From contig NZ_CP109078.1 in the NCBI RefSeq assembly GCF_035917455.1, forward strand, positions 5,874,001 through 5,938,000: 64,000 nucleotides of DNA. Reading direction: 5' to 3'. The stretch is from Micromonospora sp. NBC_01796. GTDB taxonomy: Bacteria; Actinomycetota; Actinomycetes; Mycobacteriales; Micromonosporaceae. Both the position numbers and the translations under genes were made by a program. Position 1 is the first letter of the stretch. Each line of letters begins with the position of its first letter. Shown one piece after another: positions 43,305 through 52,218 of the stretch. The notes below the pieces were generated by a model. The model was not told the DNA's origin. It was given only the letters and a program-made list of their open reading frames with translations, and made no database searches.

Positions 43305-44141
43305 ATGAGTGACTACGATGCGGAGCATCTGCATGGGATGCGTGTGGTCCACGACGGCCCGAGGCAGGCACCGGCGCTGCTGCTCATCCACGGATCGGGG
43401 TTCTCGGGCGCTTCCTGGAGCCCGGTGGTCCCGGCACTGGCCGGCCGCCATCACGTCATCCGGGTCGACCTCCCGGGCTGCGGCCAGTCCCCGCCCGCGC
43501 TGTCATACGAGGTGCCCATTCAGGCGGGCCGGGTGGCAGCGATGCTCGACGACCTCGGCCTTCGTCGGGTCACCACGGTCGGGCACTCCAGCGGCGGTTA
43601 CATCGCCACCGCGCTTGCCGAACAGCGCCCGAACCTGGTGAGTTCGCTCGCGCTGATCAGCAGCGGCCCGAGTCCGGAGGCGCTCCTCCCGCAGCCGTTG
43701 CTTCTTCGGTTCCTGTTGGCCCCGCCTCTCGGCCCGCTCCTGTGGTCGAGGCGTTCGGAAGCGATGATCCGCAGGGGGATAAGCGCGACGTGCGCTCGCG
43801 CCGTGGATATCCCGGACGACCTGGTCGCCGATGTACGGGGCACCACGTACCGCACGTTCAGGACGGTGCTGCGCCGCAACACCGCGTACATCGCCCAACG
43901 GAGCGTGCCCGAACGTCTCGCCGCCATCGAAGTCCCAATGCTGGTGATCTTCGGTACCGCCGACCGCCGCTGGGAGCCGTCGTCGGTGCACCAGTACGAC
44001 GCGGTGCCGAACGCGCGGGTCGAGTTGCTGCCCGGCGTCGGGCACATACCCATGTTCGAAGCCCCCGAGAGGACCAGCGAACTGCTGCTGGGCTTCACGG
44101 CAACAGTCGCTGAGACCCCGCCGGTGCTCCCCGAGGCCTAG
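43305..44141 (+). CDS. Alpha/beta hydrolase
   Basis: A 278-residue hydrolase: LLLIHGSGFSGASW, HVIRVDLPGCGQS, nucleophile GHSSGG, Asp in IFGTADRRWEP and His in GVGHIPMFE. All triad residues are present. It overlaps closely with the AraC gene (starts 10 bp after its stop), so the pair is an operon. It likely acts on a small ester or amide; not assignable. Confidence 0.9.
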   Translation: MSDYDAEHLHGMRVVHDGPRQAPALLLIHGSGFSGASWSPVVPALAGRHHVIRVDLPGCGQSPPALSYEVPIQAGRVAAMLDDLGLRRVTTVGHSSGGYIATALAEQRPNLVSSLALISSGPSPEALLPQPLLLRFLLAPPLGPLLWSRRSEAMIRRGISATCARAVDIPDDLVADVRGTTYRTFRTVLRRNTAYIAQRSVPERLAAIEVPMLVIFGTADRRWEPSSVHQYDAVPNARVELLPGVGHIPMFEAPERTSELLLGFTATVAETPPVLPEA

Positions 44142-44150
44142 ACTCATCAT

Positions 44151-45026
44151 GTGCTGTCGACCGGGGCACCGCCCGACTGGGCGCGGGTGGACGTCGCAGT
44201 CCCGCGCCCGCCAGGTCGGCTGCCGGGGATCAGCATGGCCGGGTTCCGCCAACGTGTCCCCGCACTCGTGGACATCGCCATGGTCGCGCACCCGTTCGTC
44301 ACCCTGCTCGTCGACCTGAGCGAGGGAGAAGGCCTCTTCTACGACACCCATGGCCGGCACGAGCGCGGCAGTGTCGCCATCGGGCTCCTCCCCGGCGATC
44401 TTCGGGCAACTGGCCGGGGGGTCGGAGAGTGCCTTCAGATCCGGCTGGAGCCGGTCGCGGCCGCTGCGGTGCTCGGCGCATCAACCGAACTCAGCGGGAC
44501 GGTGATACCCCTCAATGATGTCTGGGGCCGCGACGCCGGGCGAGCCGAGGACAGGTTGCGTGCCGCCGCGTCGTGGGACGAACGGTTCACGATCGCGGAG
44601 GAAATCCTCGGCCGACGGCTGGGCGCCCACCCGCCGGTCGATTCCGAGGTCGCCTACACCTGGCGGCGGACGCTCACCAGTCGGGGGCAGGTGCGGGTCG
44701 ACAGCCTGTCGGCCGAGGTCGGCTGGAGCCGCAAGCGCCTGTGGTCCCGCTTCCGGTCCCAACTCGGCATCACGCCCAAACGCGCCGCCCGACTGGTGCG
44801 GTTCGACCACGCCGCCCACCTTCTCGCGGCGGGTCACCCCGCCGCCAGCGTCGCCACCGAGAGCGGCTACGTCGACCAATCCCACCTCCACCGCGAGGTC
44901 AAGGCATTCGCCGGGCTTACGCCCGCGGCCGTGGCCGACGCGCCGTGGCTCGCCATTGACGACGTCGCGTGGCCGGCTTCATCGCCCGCCCGGAGCGCTG
45001 TGACGGGTGGCGACCACCTACGTTGA
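44151..45026 (+). CDS. AraC-family transcriptional regulator
   Basis: A 291-residue regulator from GTG 44151. The N-terminal sensing domain (VTLLVDLSEGEGLFYDTHGR) is followed by an AraC double HTH (about 195-270): VDSLSAEVGWSRKRLWSRFR, then ESGYVDQSHLHREVKAFAGL, the diagnostic second helix. It is co-transcribed with the upstream hydrolase, a common arrangement for a regulator of its own hydrolase gene. Confidence 0.9.
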   Translation: MLSTGAPPDWARVDVAVPRPPGRLPGISMAGFRQRVPALVDIAMVAHPFVTLLVDLSEGEGLFYDTHGRHERGSVAIGLLPGDLRATGRGVGECLQIRLEPVAAAAVLGASTELSGTVIPLNDVWGRDAGRAEDRLRAAASWDERFTIAEEILGRRLGAHPPVDSEVAYTWRRTLTSRGQVRVDSLSAEVGWSRKRLWSRFRSQLGITPKRAARLVRFDHAAHLLAAGHPAASVATESGYVDQSHLHREVKAFAGLTPAAVADAPWLAIDDVAWPASSPARSAVTGGDHLR

Positions 45027-45388
45027 ACAGCCTGCCGGCCACGATCTGGCTCCCACTGGCCGTCCAGATCGAGAAACCCGTCGTGTCAGGGCAGTTCGTC
45101 TGCGGCCAGCCGCTGCAATAGCGACCGCGAGACACACTCTCATCGGCTGCCCACCGCGAGTTGGTGTGGCTCTCATCTGGCATGCGTCCTGCCGTTCACC
45201 GTCCGGCACGGAGAGACTCAAGGGCGGGCAGCCTGACTTGAAGAATCAGTGAGCACGGCTCTGTTGAGCCACGCCGCGGCCGGGCGCGCTGATGGGTCAC
45301 GGAGGGTGATGGTGCTCGGGCGTCGACCTGTACGGTCGGCGGCAGAATCCGGGTGTCGGATGATTGCGGTGCCACGCATCATCATTGC
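45027..45388. other. Intergenic, nothing recognised
   Basis: About 360 bp. Open frames on both strands are Arg/Pro-rich and probably not coding. The cREC-type gene may start a little upstream at GTG 45353. Confidence 0.35.
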
Positions 45389-45751
45389 GTGGATACCCGT
45401 CGAACGATCGTCCTGGTCGATGACCTCCGCTCGTTCGTGGATGGCCGTAGCGCCGAGGTGGCCCGCACCAGCGCCGCCGGGGTAGAACTCCTCGATCGGT
45501 ACCGCGACCGGCGCATGGACGAACTGTGGCTGGACCACGACCTGGGCGGGGCTGACACGATCTGGCCGGTCGTGGAGGTCCTGGAGCGGGCTGCCTTCGA
45601 CAGGCGTCCCTTTGACGTTGGGGTCATCAACGTCCACTCCGCGAACCCGGCCGGCGCGGCGAAGATCGCTCAGGTGCTACGGCACTGGGGGTATCGCGTC
45701 CGCGTCGCGTCGGGCTCCGCGGACGTCGGCTATCTCGACGGCCCTGGGTGA
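45389..45751 (+). CDS. cREC-type receiver-like protein
   Basis: A 120-residue protein: RTIVLVDDLRSFVDGR, then DELWLDHDLGGADTIWPVVE, then GVINVHSANPAGAAKI. This is the cyclic-phosphate-processing-receiver (cREC) pattern: a receiver fold with conserved Asp pairs, proposed in the literature to act in RNA-repair or conflict-related contexts. GTG 45389 places the DD motif at the N-terminus; GTG 45353 is possible. No effector gene is adjacent, so the role here is open. Confidence 0.65.
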   Translation: MDTRRTIVLVDDLRSFVDGRSAEVARTSAAGVELLDRYRDRRMDELWLDHDLGGADTIWPVVEVLERAAFDRRPFDVGVINVHSANPAGAAKIAQVLRHWGYRVRVASGSADVGYLDGPG

Positions 45752-45841
45752 GTTGACCGGCTCGAACGCGATACCCGACGGTTGACACGCTCGGGCGGCA
45801 AAACCCGATCTGCTCTTGGCCGCACGGCATGATGAGCGTTT

Positions 45842-46270
45842 ATGGGCGCCACCGATCCGTACGTGACCATCACGGAACCAACATTCGTGGCACGGTTCCT
45901 TCTCGGTCCCGACACGACCGAGGAGTCCGTGGCCAACGTGGATGCCTTCGTCGACCTTCCTGACGGGTCGAGTTGGGCGCTGACGATCTTCACCGTCGAT
46001 GAGGTCCGCCGCCTGCTCGCGAGATGGAAGGAGACCGGTGAAGTCGCGGACGGCAGTTACTTCTGGGCCGTTGACCAGCTGATCGTGCCGGAACCGGGCG
46101 TGCTGGCCATGACCGCAGCTATCCGAGAACTCGTTCGCAGTGGGGAGATAGCAAGCGCCGGTGTTCGCTGCGAGGATTCGGGCTGGGGCCACCTGGGCGT
46201 ACCCACGAGGAGTGTTGGCTCGGACCGGCGCCGCGCCTCGCGACAGATCCGGGCATGGTTCACCGGTTGA
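45842..46270 (+). CDS. Hypothetical protein
   Basis: A 142-residue soluble protein: VTITEPTFVARFLLGPDTTE, then DGSSWALTIFTVDEVRRLLA and YFWAVDQLIVPEPGVLAM. I do not recognise the family, but small proteins of this make-up are frequent near polymorphic-toxin and conflict genes. It overlaps the convergent gene at 46260 by 11 bp. Confidence 0.65.
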   Translation: MGATDPYVTITEPTFVARFLLGPDTTEESVANVDAFVDLPDGSSWALTIFTVDEVRRLLARWKETGEVADGSYFWAVDQLIVPEPGVLAMTAAIRELVRSGEIASAGVRCEDSGWGHLGVPTRSVGSDRRRASRQIRAWFTG

Positions 46271-46856
46271 CCATGCCGTAGGAAGGAGTCACATGGATGC
46301 CCGTGCCGTACTCGTAACGCAATCCGGCCTGGGCGATGAACTCCGCGGCGTGCGGTAGCACTGGGTGCGAGCCGATCTTGCTCACTGCCATCCGGCGGAT
46401 GATGCGATTGAGCTTGTTGGACGCACTCGTGACCGCCGGCCAGTTCCAAGCGGCGGGATCACCGAGCCTCGACGTGGTTCTGGCCCATGCCGCAGCACGC
46501 TTCTGGGTGTTGTGGTTGGTATGGCTCCACCGCAACTGCCGCGTCCCCAAGGGTCCGTAGTAGTAAAGCTGTACGAGGCCCCAGCCTTCGCAGGTGTAGC
46601 GGAACGTCGCGTCTCCCGCCACACCTGGTAGAAACTCGATCCGTTTGGCCATAGGCTCCGGCCCGGCCTCTACGACGAACAACGCCAGGCTTCGTCCCCG
46701 AGGGCTCTCAAGGACCTCGGCGGCGGTTTGGAACTCCCGCAGTTCACGGTCAGGTGCCGAGTCGGACTCGAGTACGCGGAACAACCCGAGACCGAAGACG
46801 GCTTCAAGGACCGCGAGCCAGTCGTCAGCAACAGCGTAGAAGTCCAGGTTCGGCAC
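46260..46856 (-). CDS. Hypothetical protein
   Basis: A 198-residue protein from GTG 46856 (VPNLDFYAVADDWLAVLEAV). Features: RYTCEGWGLVQLYYYG and LRWSHTNHNTQKRAAAW. The same general type occurs widely in actinobacteria without known function. The longer start at 46898 adds a hydrophobic stretch that looks like noise. It begins about 50 bp from copy B of the dispersed repeat. Confidence 0.65.
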   Translation of the reverse strand: MPNLDFYAVADDWLAVLEAVFGLGLFRVLESDSAPDRELREFQTAAEVLESPRGRSLALFVVEAGPEPMAKRIEFLPGVAGDATFRYTCEGWGLVQLYYYGPLGTRQLRWSHTNHNTQKRAAAWARTTSRLGDPAAWNWPAVTSASNKLNRIIRRMAVSKIGSHPVLPHAAEFIAQAGLRYEYGTGIHVTPSYGMVNR

Positions 46857-47417
46857 GCTCCTACTATGCAGGGCGGGTACGACGACGCTAACCGCCATAT
46901 CCGCTCATTGACAGATCCGTCATCTCGGAGGTGTCTGGCAGCCGCCGCGGGTCGTCCGATGGCTTGTCCGGCCTAGATGTAGGGGAGCATTGGTGCGCTC
47001 CCAACGGTGTTGAACGGCGTCAACACGGTTGAGCTGCGTAAAGCTGCTCCGCGTGACCGGGGGCGGGTATTGCAGTATCGGAGATTGGCGCCGCTGCTGC
47101 CGATCGCCGGCTGACGGACCGGGCCCAGCCTGGACGCCGTACCGGATGCAGGCACCTCCCGCGTCGATGCCAGCGGCGGTGGACCCATTCGTCACCCACG
47201 AATCCGATCAGTCGCCAGGAGAAGCCCTTGCTGCCCCTTCGGCGGCACGGCCCTCGACCACCAGTGCCGACCAAGGGCAACAGGGCGAGGTGCTCAGTTC
47301 ACGCGGGGGACGGCGGCCCGGCGCGACGGCGTGCGGTGTCCGAAGGTGCCGTGCAGTCCCTGTCCCCGGTGCCCGCCGCGCCGGTCAGGTCGTGAAGCTC
47401 AAGTACCGTGACTTTCT
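46857..47417. other. Intergenic carrying repeat copy B
   Basis: About 560 bp: the dispersed repeat (46904-47060), then roughly 350 bp without a recognisable gene. Confidence 0.45.
46904..47060. repeat. Dispersed repeat, copy B
   Basis: Counterpart of 8511-8685 (blocks 46904-46919, 46955-46988, 46995-47019). Copy B lacks the 11-base insert between the second and third blocks. Both copies have GCTCCCAA in the last block. On the minus strand both read a similar short peptide (PFNTVGSAPMLP here, PFSTIGSAPLLP at 8.6 kb), so decayed coding origin is possible. Confidence 0.8.
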
Positions 47418-48323
47418 GTGACTGAATGCGGCGTTGAGGTCAGCGAAGATCTGGTCCGCCACTTGCTGCGGGAGCAGCATCCGGACCTGGCCGAGTTGCC
47501 CCTCCACGAGGTGGCGGGCGGCTGGGGAAACCAGATGTGGCGCCTCGGGGACGACTTGGCTGTCCGGATGCAACGGATGGACACAAGCCCCGATCCGCAG
47601 CTCAAGGAGCGCCGCTGGCTGCCACTGCTGGCCCCACGTCTGCCGCTCCCGATCCCGACTCCGGTGCGGAGCGGTACGCCGTCCGAGCGCTTCCCCAAGA
47701 TGTGGACGGTCATGACATGGGTCGAGGGCACGCCCCTGGACCACGGCACGATCGCCCGCCGCGACCACGCGGCCGACATGTTGGCGGCCTTCCTCAAGGC
47801 GCTGCATGTGGAGGTGCCCGCCGATGCGCCGGGCGCCTCGGACTTCGGCACCCACCCCAAGGACTCCGGGGACGGGTTCGAGCACTTCCTGGGGGCCGTG
47901 GACCTCGTCGGCTTCGGCTTCGCCGAGGACGACCTCCGGGCCGTGTGGGACGACGCGGTGGCGACCCCCGAGTGGCCGGGACCACGGGTATGGGTGCACG
48001 GTGACCTGCATCCCGCGAACGTCGTCATCGCCGACGGCACACTGGCGGGCATCGTCGACTTCGGCGCGCTCTTCGCCGGCGATCCGGCGTGGGACCTCGG
48101 GGCCGCCTGGCTGCTGCTGCCCGAGGGAGGCGCCTCGCGGTTTTTTGACAGCTACGCCCAGGTGGACGAGGCGATGGTCCGAAGGGCCCGCGGGCTAGCC
48201 GCCATGAAGAGCCTGTTCCTGATGCTGATGGGTCAGAACGGGGACCGCGGCCTGCCCGGCGGCAAGCCGAACTGGGGGCCCCTGGGCCGGTCGGCACTTG
48301 ATCGTGTAATGAAGGGCCTCTGA
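47418..48323 (+). CDS. Phosphotransferase of the aminoglycoside/choline-kinase type
   Basis: A 301-residue APH-like kinase from GTG 47418. The catalytic loop is VWVHGDLHPANVVI (His-Gly-Asp-x-x-x-x-Asn), followed by IVDFGALFAGDPAWDL, whose Asp is the metal ligand, and by WGNQMWRLGDDLAVRM at the nucleotide loop. The family covers antibiotic-modifying, choline and methylthioribose kinases; the substrate cannot be told. Confidence 0.88.
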   Translation: MTECGVEVSEDLVRHLLREQHPDLAELPLHEVAGGWGNQMWRLGDDLAVRMQRMDTSPDPQLKERRWLPLLAPRLPLPIPTPVRSGTPSERFPKMWTVMTWVEGTPLDHGTIARRDHAADMLAAFLKALHVEVPADAPGASDFGTHPKDSGDGFEHFLGAVDLVGFGFAEDDLRAVWDDAVATPEWPGPRVWVHGDLHPANVVIADGTLAGIVDFGALFAGDPAWDLGAAWLLLPEGGASRFFDSYAQVDEAMVRRARGLAAMKSLFLMLMGQNGDRGLPGGKPNWGPLGRSALDRVMKGL

Positions 48324-48555
48324 GTCGGTACGAACCGACGGGTGCTCCCCGGCGGCCGGGACCAGAACCGCCTCGGCCGCCGGAATCGTCCGGACCGAAG
48401 GACCTCCCCGACAGCCCGTGGCGTACGCGACGCGAGGGTTACGGAAGTCCGGCAGGCGGCCGCCGAACCGTCAGATAATGCAGGGGTTGGCCTGTGGTTC
48501 ATCCCCAGAGGCAGCGGGCGGGCCGACCGGGTGCGTCGGGAGGAGCAGTCGTCGA

Positions 48556-49506
48556 ATGAGCACGATGCACGCCGTGAGAGCTCACACCAGGGGCGGGCCG
48601 GAGCAACTTGTGTACGAGGAGGCGCCGCGGCCGAAGCCGGGGCCCGGTGAGGTGTTGGTGGCCGTGAAGGCCGCCTCTATGACACCCCACGAGCTCACCT
48701 GGCCGGCAACCTGGACGCACACCTCGGACGGGACAGGACCGGAGCGCACGCCGATCATTCCGTCGCACGAGTTCTCCGGAGTCGTCGCGGAGTCCGGGGC
48801 GGGGGTGGAAAGCCCCGTTGAGGGGGATGCGGTCTATGGCTTGATCCCTTTCGTCCGCGATGGCGCGGCGGCCGAGTATGTCGTCCTACCCGCAGCCGTC
48901 CTGGCGCCCAAACCCGCCACCGTTGACCACGACCACGCCGCAGCGCTCCCATTGGCTGCGTCGAGTGCGTGGCAGGCCCTGGTGGATCACGCCGACCTGC
49001 AGGCCGGGCAGCACGTGCTGGTGCAGGGCGGTGCCGGCGGTGTGGGGATCTTCGTGGTGCAGCTCGCGGCCGGTCTCGGTGCTCGTGTGAGCGCCACGGC
49101 GGCGGCGGGCGACCTGGGATTCGTCAAGGGATTGGGTGCCGAGCAGGTCATCGACTACGCGCACGACCGCTTCGAGGACCACGTTCGCGACGTGGACGTG
49201 GTCGTTGATCTTGTCGGAGGGGCCGCGCAGTCGCGTTCCTGGTCGGTCCTGAGACCGGGCGGTGTCCTGGTCACCCTCGTCACCCCACCCGACCAGCAGG
49301 AAGCAGCCCGGTACGGCGTTCGTGGGGCGTACTTCATCGTCGAGCCCAACCAGAATGCGTTACGTTCCATCGCCGAGTTCGTCGATGACGGCCGGTTGAG
49401 GCCAGTACTGGACCGCGTGCTGCCCCTCAGTGAGACGCGCTTGGGTTACGAGGCGCTCGAGACGGCCAAACGCCACGGCAAGATCGTCATCCACGTCGCT
49501 GACTAG
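48556..49506 (+). CDS. NADPH-dependent quinone-reductase-type MDR oxidoreductase
   Basis: A 316-residue zinc-independent MDR enzyme: N-terminal GroES-like domain (PGPGEVLVAVKAASMTPHEL), then nucleotide motif QHVLVQGGAGGVGIFVVQLA (AxxGxxG equivalent) and DVDVVVDLVGGAAQSRSWSV. ATG 48556 is preceded by GGAGGAG about 11 nt away; ATG 48565 is an alternative. It is transcribed alone, after the phosphotransferase. Confidence 0.9.
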   Translation: MSTMHAVRAHTRGGPEQLVYEEAPRPKPGPGEVLVAVKAASMTPHELTWPATWTHTSDGTGPERTPIIPSHEFSGVVAESGAGVESPVEGDAVYGLIPFVRDGAAAEYVVLPAAVLAPKPATVDHDHAAALPLAASSAWQALVDHADLQAGQHVLVQGGAGGVGIFVVQLAAGLGARVSATAAAGDLGFVKGLGAEQVIDYAHDRFEDHVRDVDVVVDLVGGAAQSRSWSVLRPGGVLVTLVTPPDQQEAARYGVRGAYFIVEPNQNALRSIAEFVDDGRLRPVLDRVLPLSETRLGYEALETAKRHGKIVIHVAD

Positions 49507-49514
49507 TGCTCGTC

Positions 49515-49700
49515 CTACAGGTTGACTGAATAATCCGGGTGACGGATCTCGGAGTTGATAGCGAATCCGGACTTGGGTCGGGCCCGGCGGTCGCGCTGTC
49601 GGACGTAATCGCCGATCACGGTTTCCTGCTTGGCGTGGCTGCGGTGATCGATGCCGTTGAGGGCGGAGCACCGCCCGGCGGCGACGAGGGGTCTTCAGGA
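49515..49700 (-). pseudogene. C-terminal remnant of an IS630-like transposase (tentative)
   Basis: On the minus strand, CSALNGIDHRSHAKQETVIG then DYVRQRDRRARPKSGFAI leads to a TAG stop at 49515-49517. The LNGIDH.SH...Q...I..Y..WRN pattern recalls the tail of IS630-family transposases in actinomycetes. The rest is missing, and no element ends were seen. Confidence 0.45.
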
Positions 49701-49782
49701 GGTTGGGGAACTCGCGTCACCGTTTCCGGTCACGGATGCGGTAGCGCAGGCGCCCGGTGATCTCCGTGGGAAGTGTGGACGC

Positions 49783-50319
49783 TCATCGACTTGGCCGAGG
49801 CGGCGGGTCGGCGGCACGGGATTCCGGCGATCGGTGCGACGGCGTGGAACCCGTCGACGCGAGGCGGGATCGGGTGCGGGCCGGTGCTGTCGGGGGCAGC
49901 GTGGCGATGATGTCGGCGAGTGAAACGTCGGCGAGGCTGCGCCGCCACGCGTCGTGCGCCTCGGCCATCTTCTGGGCGAGGACGCAGGTGTTCCGGCACT
50001 CGTCGGGAGGGAGTGCTCCCAGTCCTTGTTGGCGGATCTCGCGGCACTCATACGGCGGGGAGGCGCCGTCGACCGCCTCCACGATCCGCAGCAGCGTGAT
50101 CTCGGACGCCGGTTGCGCGAGCCGGAACCCGCCGCGCGGTCCTGTCGTCGCGACCAGCACGCCGGCCCTGACGAGCCCCTGTAGCTGCTTGGCCAGGTAC
50201 GCCGCTGGGAGGTCGTAGTACTGCGCGAGCTGCGCCGCCGACGCGGTGGCTCCCGGATCGAGCTGCGCCAGCGTCGCGGCGCAGTGCAACAGCCATTCGG
50301 TGCTCACGGGCAGCTTCAC
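49783..50319 (-). CDS. Rrf2-family transcriptional regulator
   Basis: A 178-residue Rrf2 winged-HTH. The HTH (TASAAQLAQYYDLPAAYLAK) is followed by GPRGGFRLAQPASEITLLRI and a three-Cys segment with Cys in YECREI, DECRNTC. The latter matches the cluster- or redox-sensing Cys of IscR/NsrR-like members. The C-terminus from about residue 150 is Pro/Arg-rich. It is divergent from the NAD(P)-binding protein at 50402. Confidence 0.88.
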   Translation of the reverse strand: MKLPVSTEWLLHCAATLAQLDPGATASAAQLAQYYDLPAAYLAKQLQGLVRAGVLVATTGPRGGFRLAQPASEITLLRIVEAVDGASPPYECREIRQQGLGALPPDECRNTCVLAQKMAEAHDAWRRSLADVSLADIIATLPPTAPARTRSRLASTGSTPSHRSPESRAADPPPRPSR

Positions 50320-50332
50320 CGCCTCAGCCTAT

Positions 50333-50345
50333 CGCAGATATTGCG
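50333..50345. promoter_or_regulatory. Possible Rrf2 operator
   Basis: CGCAGATATTGCG has short inverted arms (CGCA/TGCG) in the 82-bp divergent promoter. The symmetry is short, so confidence is limited. Confidence 0.4.
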
Positions 50346-50401
50346 GATCTGTGAAGTCCGAGATACCGTCGGCCCGCAAGTGAACGAGAGGAAAGATCAT
50401 C

Positions 50402-51193
50402 ATGCGAATCGCAGTCGCCGGGGCGACCGGGAACATCGGCGCCCTCACCGTCGCCGCCCTCGAACGGGACGGACAGGACGTCGTGCGCATCAGCCGTTCG
50501 CTGGGGGTGGACCTGTCAACCGGTGACGGGCTCGACCACGCCCTCGCCGGCGTCGATGCGGTCATCGATGTCACCAGCGGGCCGGCGACCGGCCACGCGG
50601 AGGCGGTGGCGTACTTCGGCACCACCACCCGGAACCTGCTCGCAGCGGGGGAGCGGGCCGGAGTCCGACACCACGTTCTGCTCTCGATCGTCGGGATCGA
50701 TCGCGTCGAGGGCACCGCACACTACGCTGGCAAGCGCGAGCAGGAGCGCCTCGTGGCCGCCGGTCCGCTGCCCTGGACGATCGTCCCGGCCACGCAGTTC
50801 CACGACTTCGCCGCGATGGTCGCGAGTTGGACAGAGCGCGACGGCGTCGCGACGATCGCGCCGCTGCTCGTGCAGCCGATCGCGCCGCAGGACGTCGCCG
50901 ATATCCTCGCCGAGATCGCCCCGGGCGGGCCGCAAGGCCGCTACGCCGACGTCGCCGGCCCGGAGCCACAGGACCTCGTCGACATGGCACGACGCACCAA
51001 CGAAACGCGCGGCCATGTGGTGAGGCTCGTGCCGACGTGGTCGGCCGTCTTCGGCCCGGCGATGGCCGGCACCGTGCTGTTGCCCGGCGAGGGGGCTCGC
51101 ATCGCGCCGACAACCTTCGACGAGTGGCTCGTCGGACAGCGAGCAGACCACACATCCGGCGGCGGCAGCATCGCCGAACTCCGGTCAGCGTAG
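50402..51193 (+). CDS. NmrA-like NAD(P)-binding protein
   Basis: A 263-residue atypical SDR: AVAGATGNIGALTVAALERD at the N-terminus (GxxGxxG), then HHVLLSIVGIDRVEGTAHYA and KREQERLVAAGPLPWTIVPA. Such proteins sense or use NAD(P)(H) without a classical catalytic triad. ATG 50402 follows AGGAAAG. The adjacent Rrf2 gene suggests redox-linked regulation. Confidence 0.9.
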   Translation: MRIAVAGATGNIGALTVAALERDGQDVVRISRSLGVDLSTGDGLDHALAGVDAVIDVTSGPATGHAEAVAYFGTTTRNLLAAGERAGVRHHVLLSIVGIDRVEGTAHYAGKREQERLVAAGPLPWTIVPATQFHDFAAMVASWTERDGVATIAPLLVQPIAPQDVADILAEIAPGGPQGRYADVAGPEPQDLVDMARRTNETRGHVVRLVPTWSAVFGPAMAGTVLLPGEGARIAPTTFDEWLVGQRADHTSGGGSIAELRSA

Positions 51194-51370
51194 CGAACTC
51201 CGAGCCGGACCCGGCCGAACAAACGGCGTTGTCGGGTACGCCTGGAGTCACGCTGCAGACCGTCAACCACGTCATGTTGCACAACCAGTGCCATCTTTCG
51301 GTGGTGGTGTCGACGTGTCGCAGGCGATTACTGACTGGCGTACTGGACGCGGGCCGGGTGAAGCTGGGGT

Positions 51371-51898
51371 GTGATTGTCATCCAGCGGGTGCGTGTGCGG
51401 TGGACGGCTGCGGCACGCGGTGCCCCGGCCGCGAATGCCCGTCGTGGCCTCGACCGGGCAGTGGCCCTGCCTCGGTCACTGCCGGAGTCCGAGGTGGTGA
51501 TCCACGAGGTCCTGGTTGACGATGCGGTCGACTACGAACGTCATGACGAGGTGCTGGCCGGCGGCGCCGAGCAGGCCCGCGACATCGGTCTTTGGCTGAG
51601 TCGTGACGAGGCGACGGTGACCGTCGACCGGTTACCGGGTTCGGCGGCCTATCCGCGCCCGTACGCGTCAACCCGCCTGTTCGCGCTGACTCCGGGGCAG
51701 GTCGGCCGCTACCGAGCCAACTTCCGCTTCACCGGCTGCAGTTGCAACCCGAGCTGGTACTACGAGGATTGGCTGGTGCACGTCAGCCACGGCCAGGTGA
51801 CCCACGACCGCTTCGTACGCGGCCAGCCGGACCGCGATGCCGACCATCGCGTGCATCTCTACGGCGGAACCGGGCGCCGCCCACGCCCCCACCCGTGA
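51371..51898 (+). CDS. Hypothetical protein
   Basis: A 175-residue protein from GTG 51371, or a slightly later GTG (51391). It contains CSCNPSWYYEDWLVHV and a Tyr/His-rich end; no family, signal or membrane segment. The C-terminal half looks like real protein (YRANFRFTGCSCNPSWYYED), the N-terminus less so. Function unknown. Confidence 0.5.
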   Translation: MIVIQRVRVRWTAAARGAPAANARRGLDRAVALPRSLPESEVVIHEVLVDDAVDYERHDEVLAGGAEQARDIGLWLSRDEATVTVDRLPGSAAYPRPYASTRLFALTPGQVGRYRANFRFTGCSCNPSWYYEDWLVHVSHGQVTHDRFVRGQPDRDADHRVHLYGGTGRRPRPHP

Positions 51899-52218
51899 GC
51901 TCGGCGGCCTCGGAGCGGTAAGCCAAGCCCGCACCACCCAGGGCCCGGCATGAACCAGCAGGGGCGTGATGCCGTTGCGCTACCGGTTCGCGTCGGGCCC
52001 GCACCCGACCGGGTTACGTCAAGTCGCCGTGTGCTGAGACGTCAACCGCCACTGCTGGCGTGGTTCGTCGCGGCTTCGGGCGCATGGTGACGGCGAGTCT
52101 GGAGGGGGAGCAGCGGGTGGCCGGCGTGCAGGTGGTGCGCGTACCCGGGAAAGAGGGCGGGTGGCGGCGGCCGGGTGGCCCGGGATGAGCGTAGCCGGGG
52201 TTGTGCCTCCGGGGCGGG
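51899..52218. other. Intergenic, nothing recognised
   Basis: About 320 bp between converging genes; composition only, no gene or hairpin of note. Confidence 0.35.
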
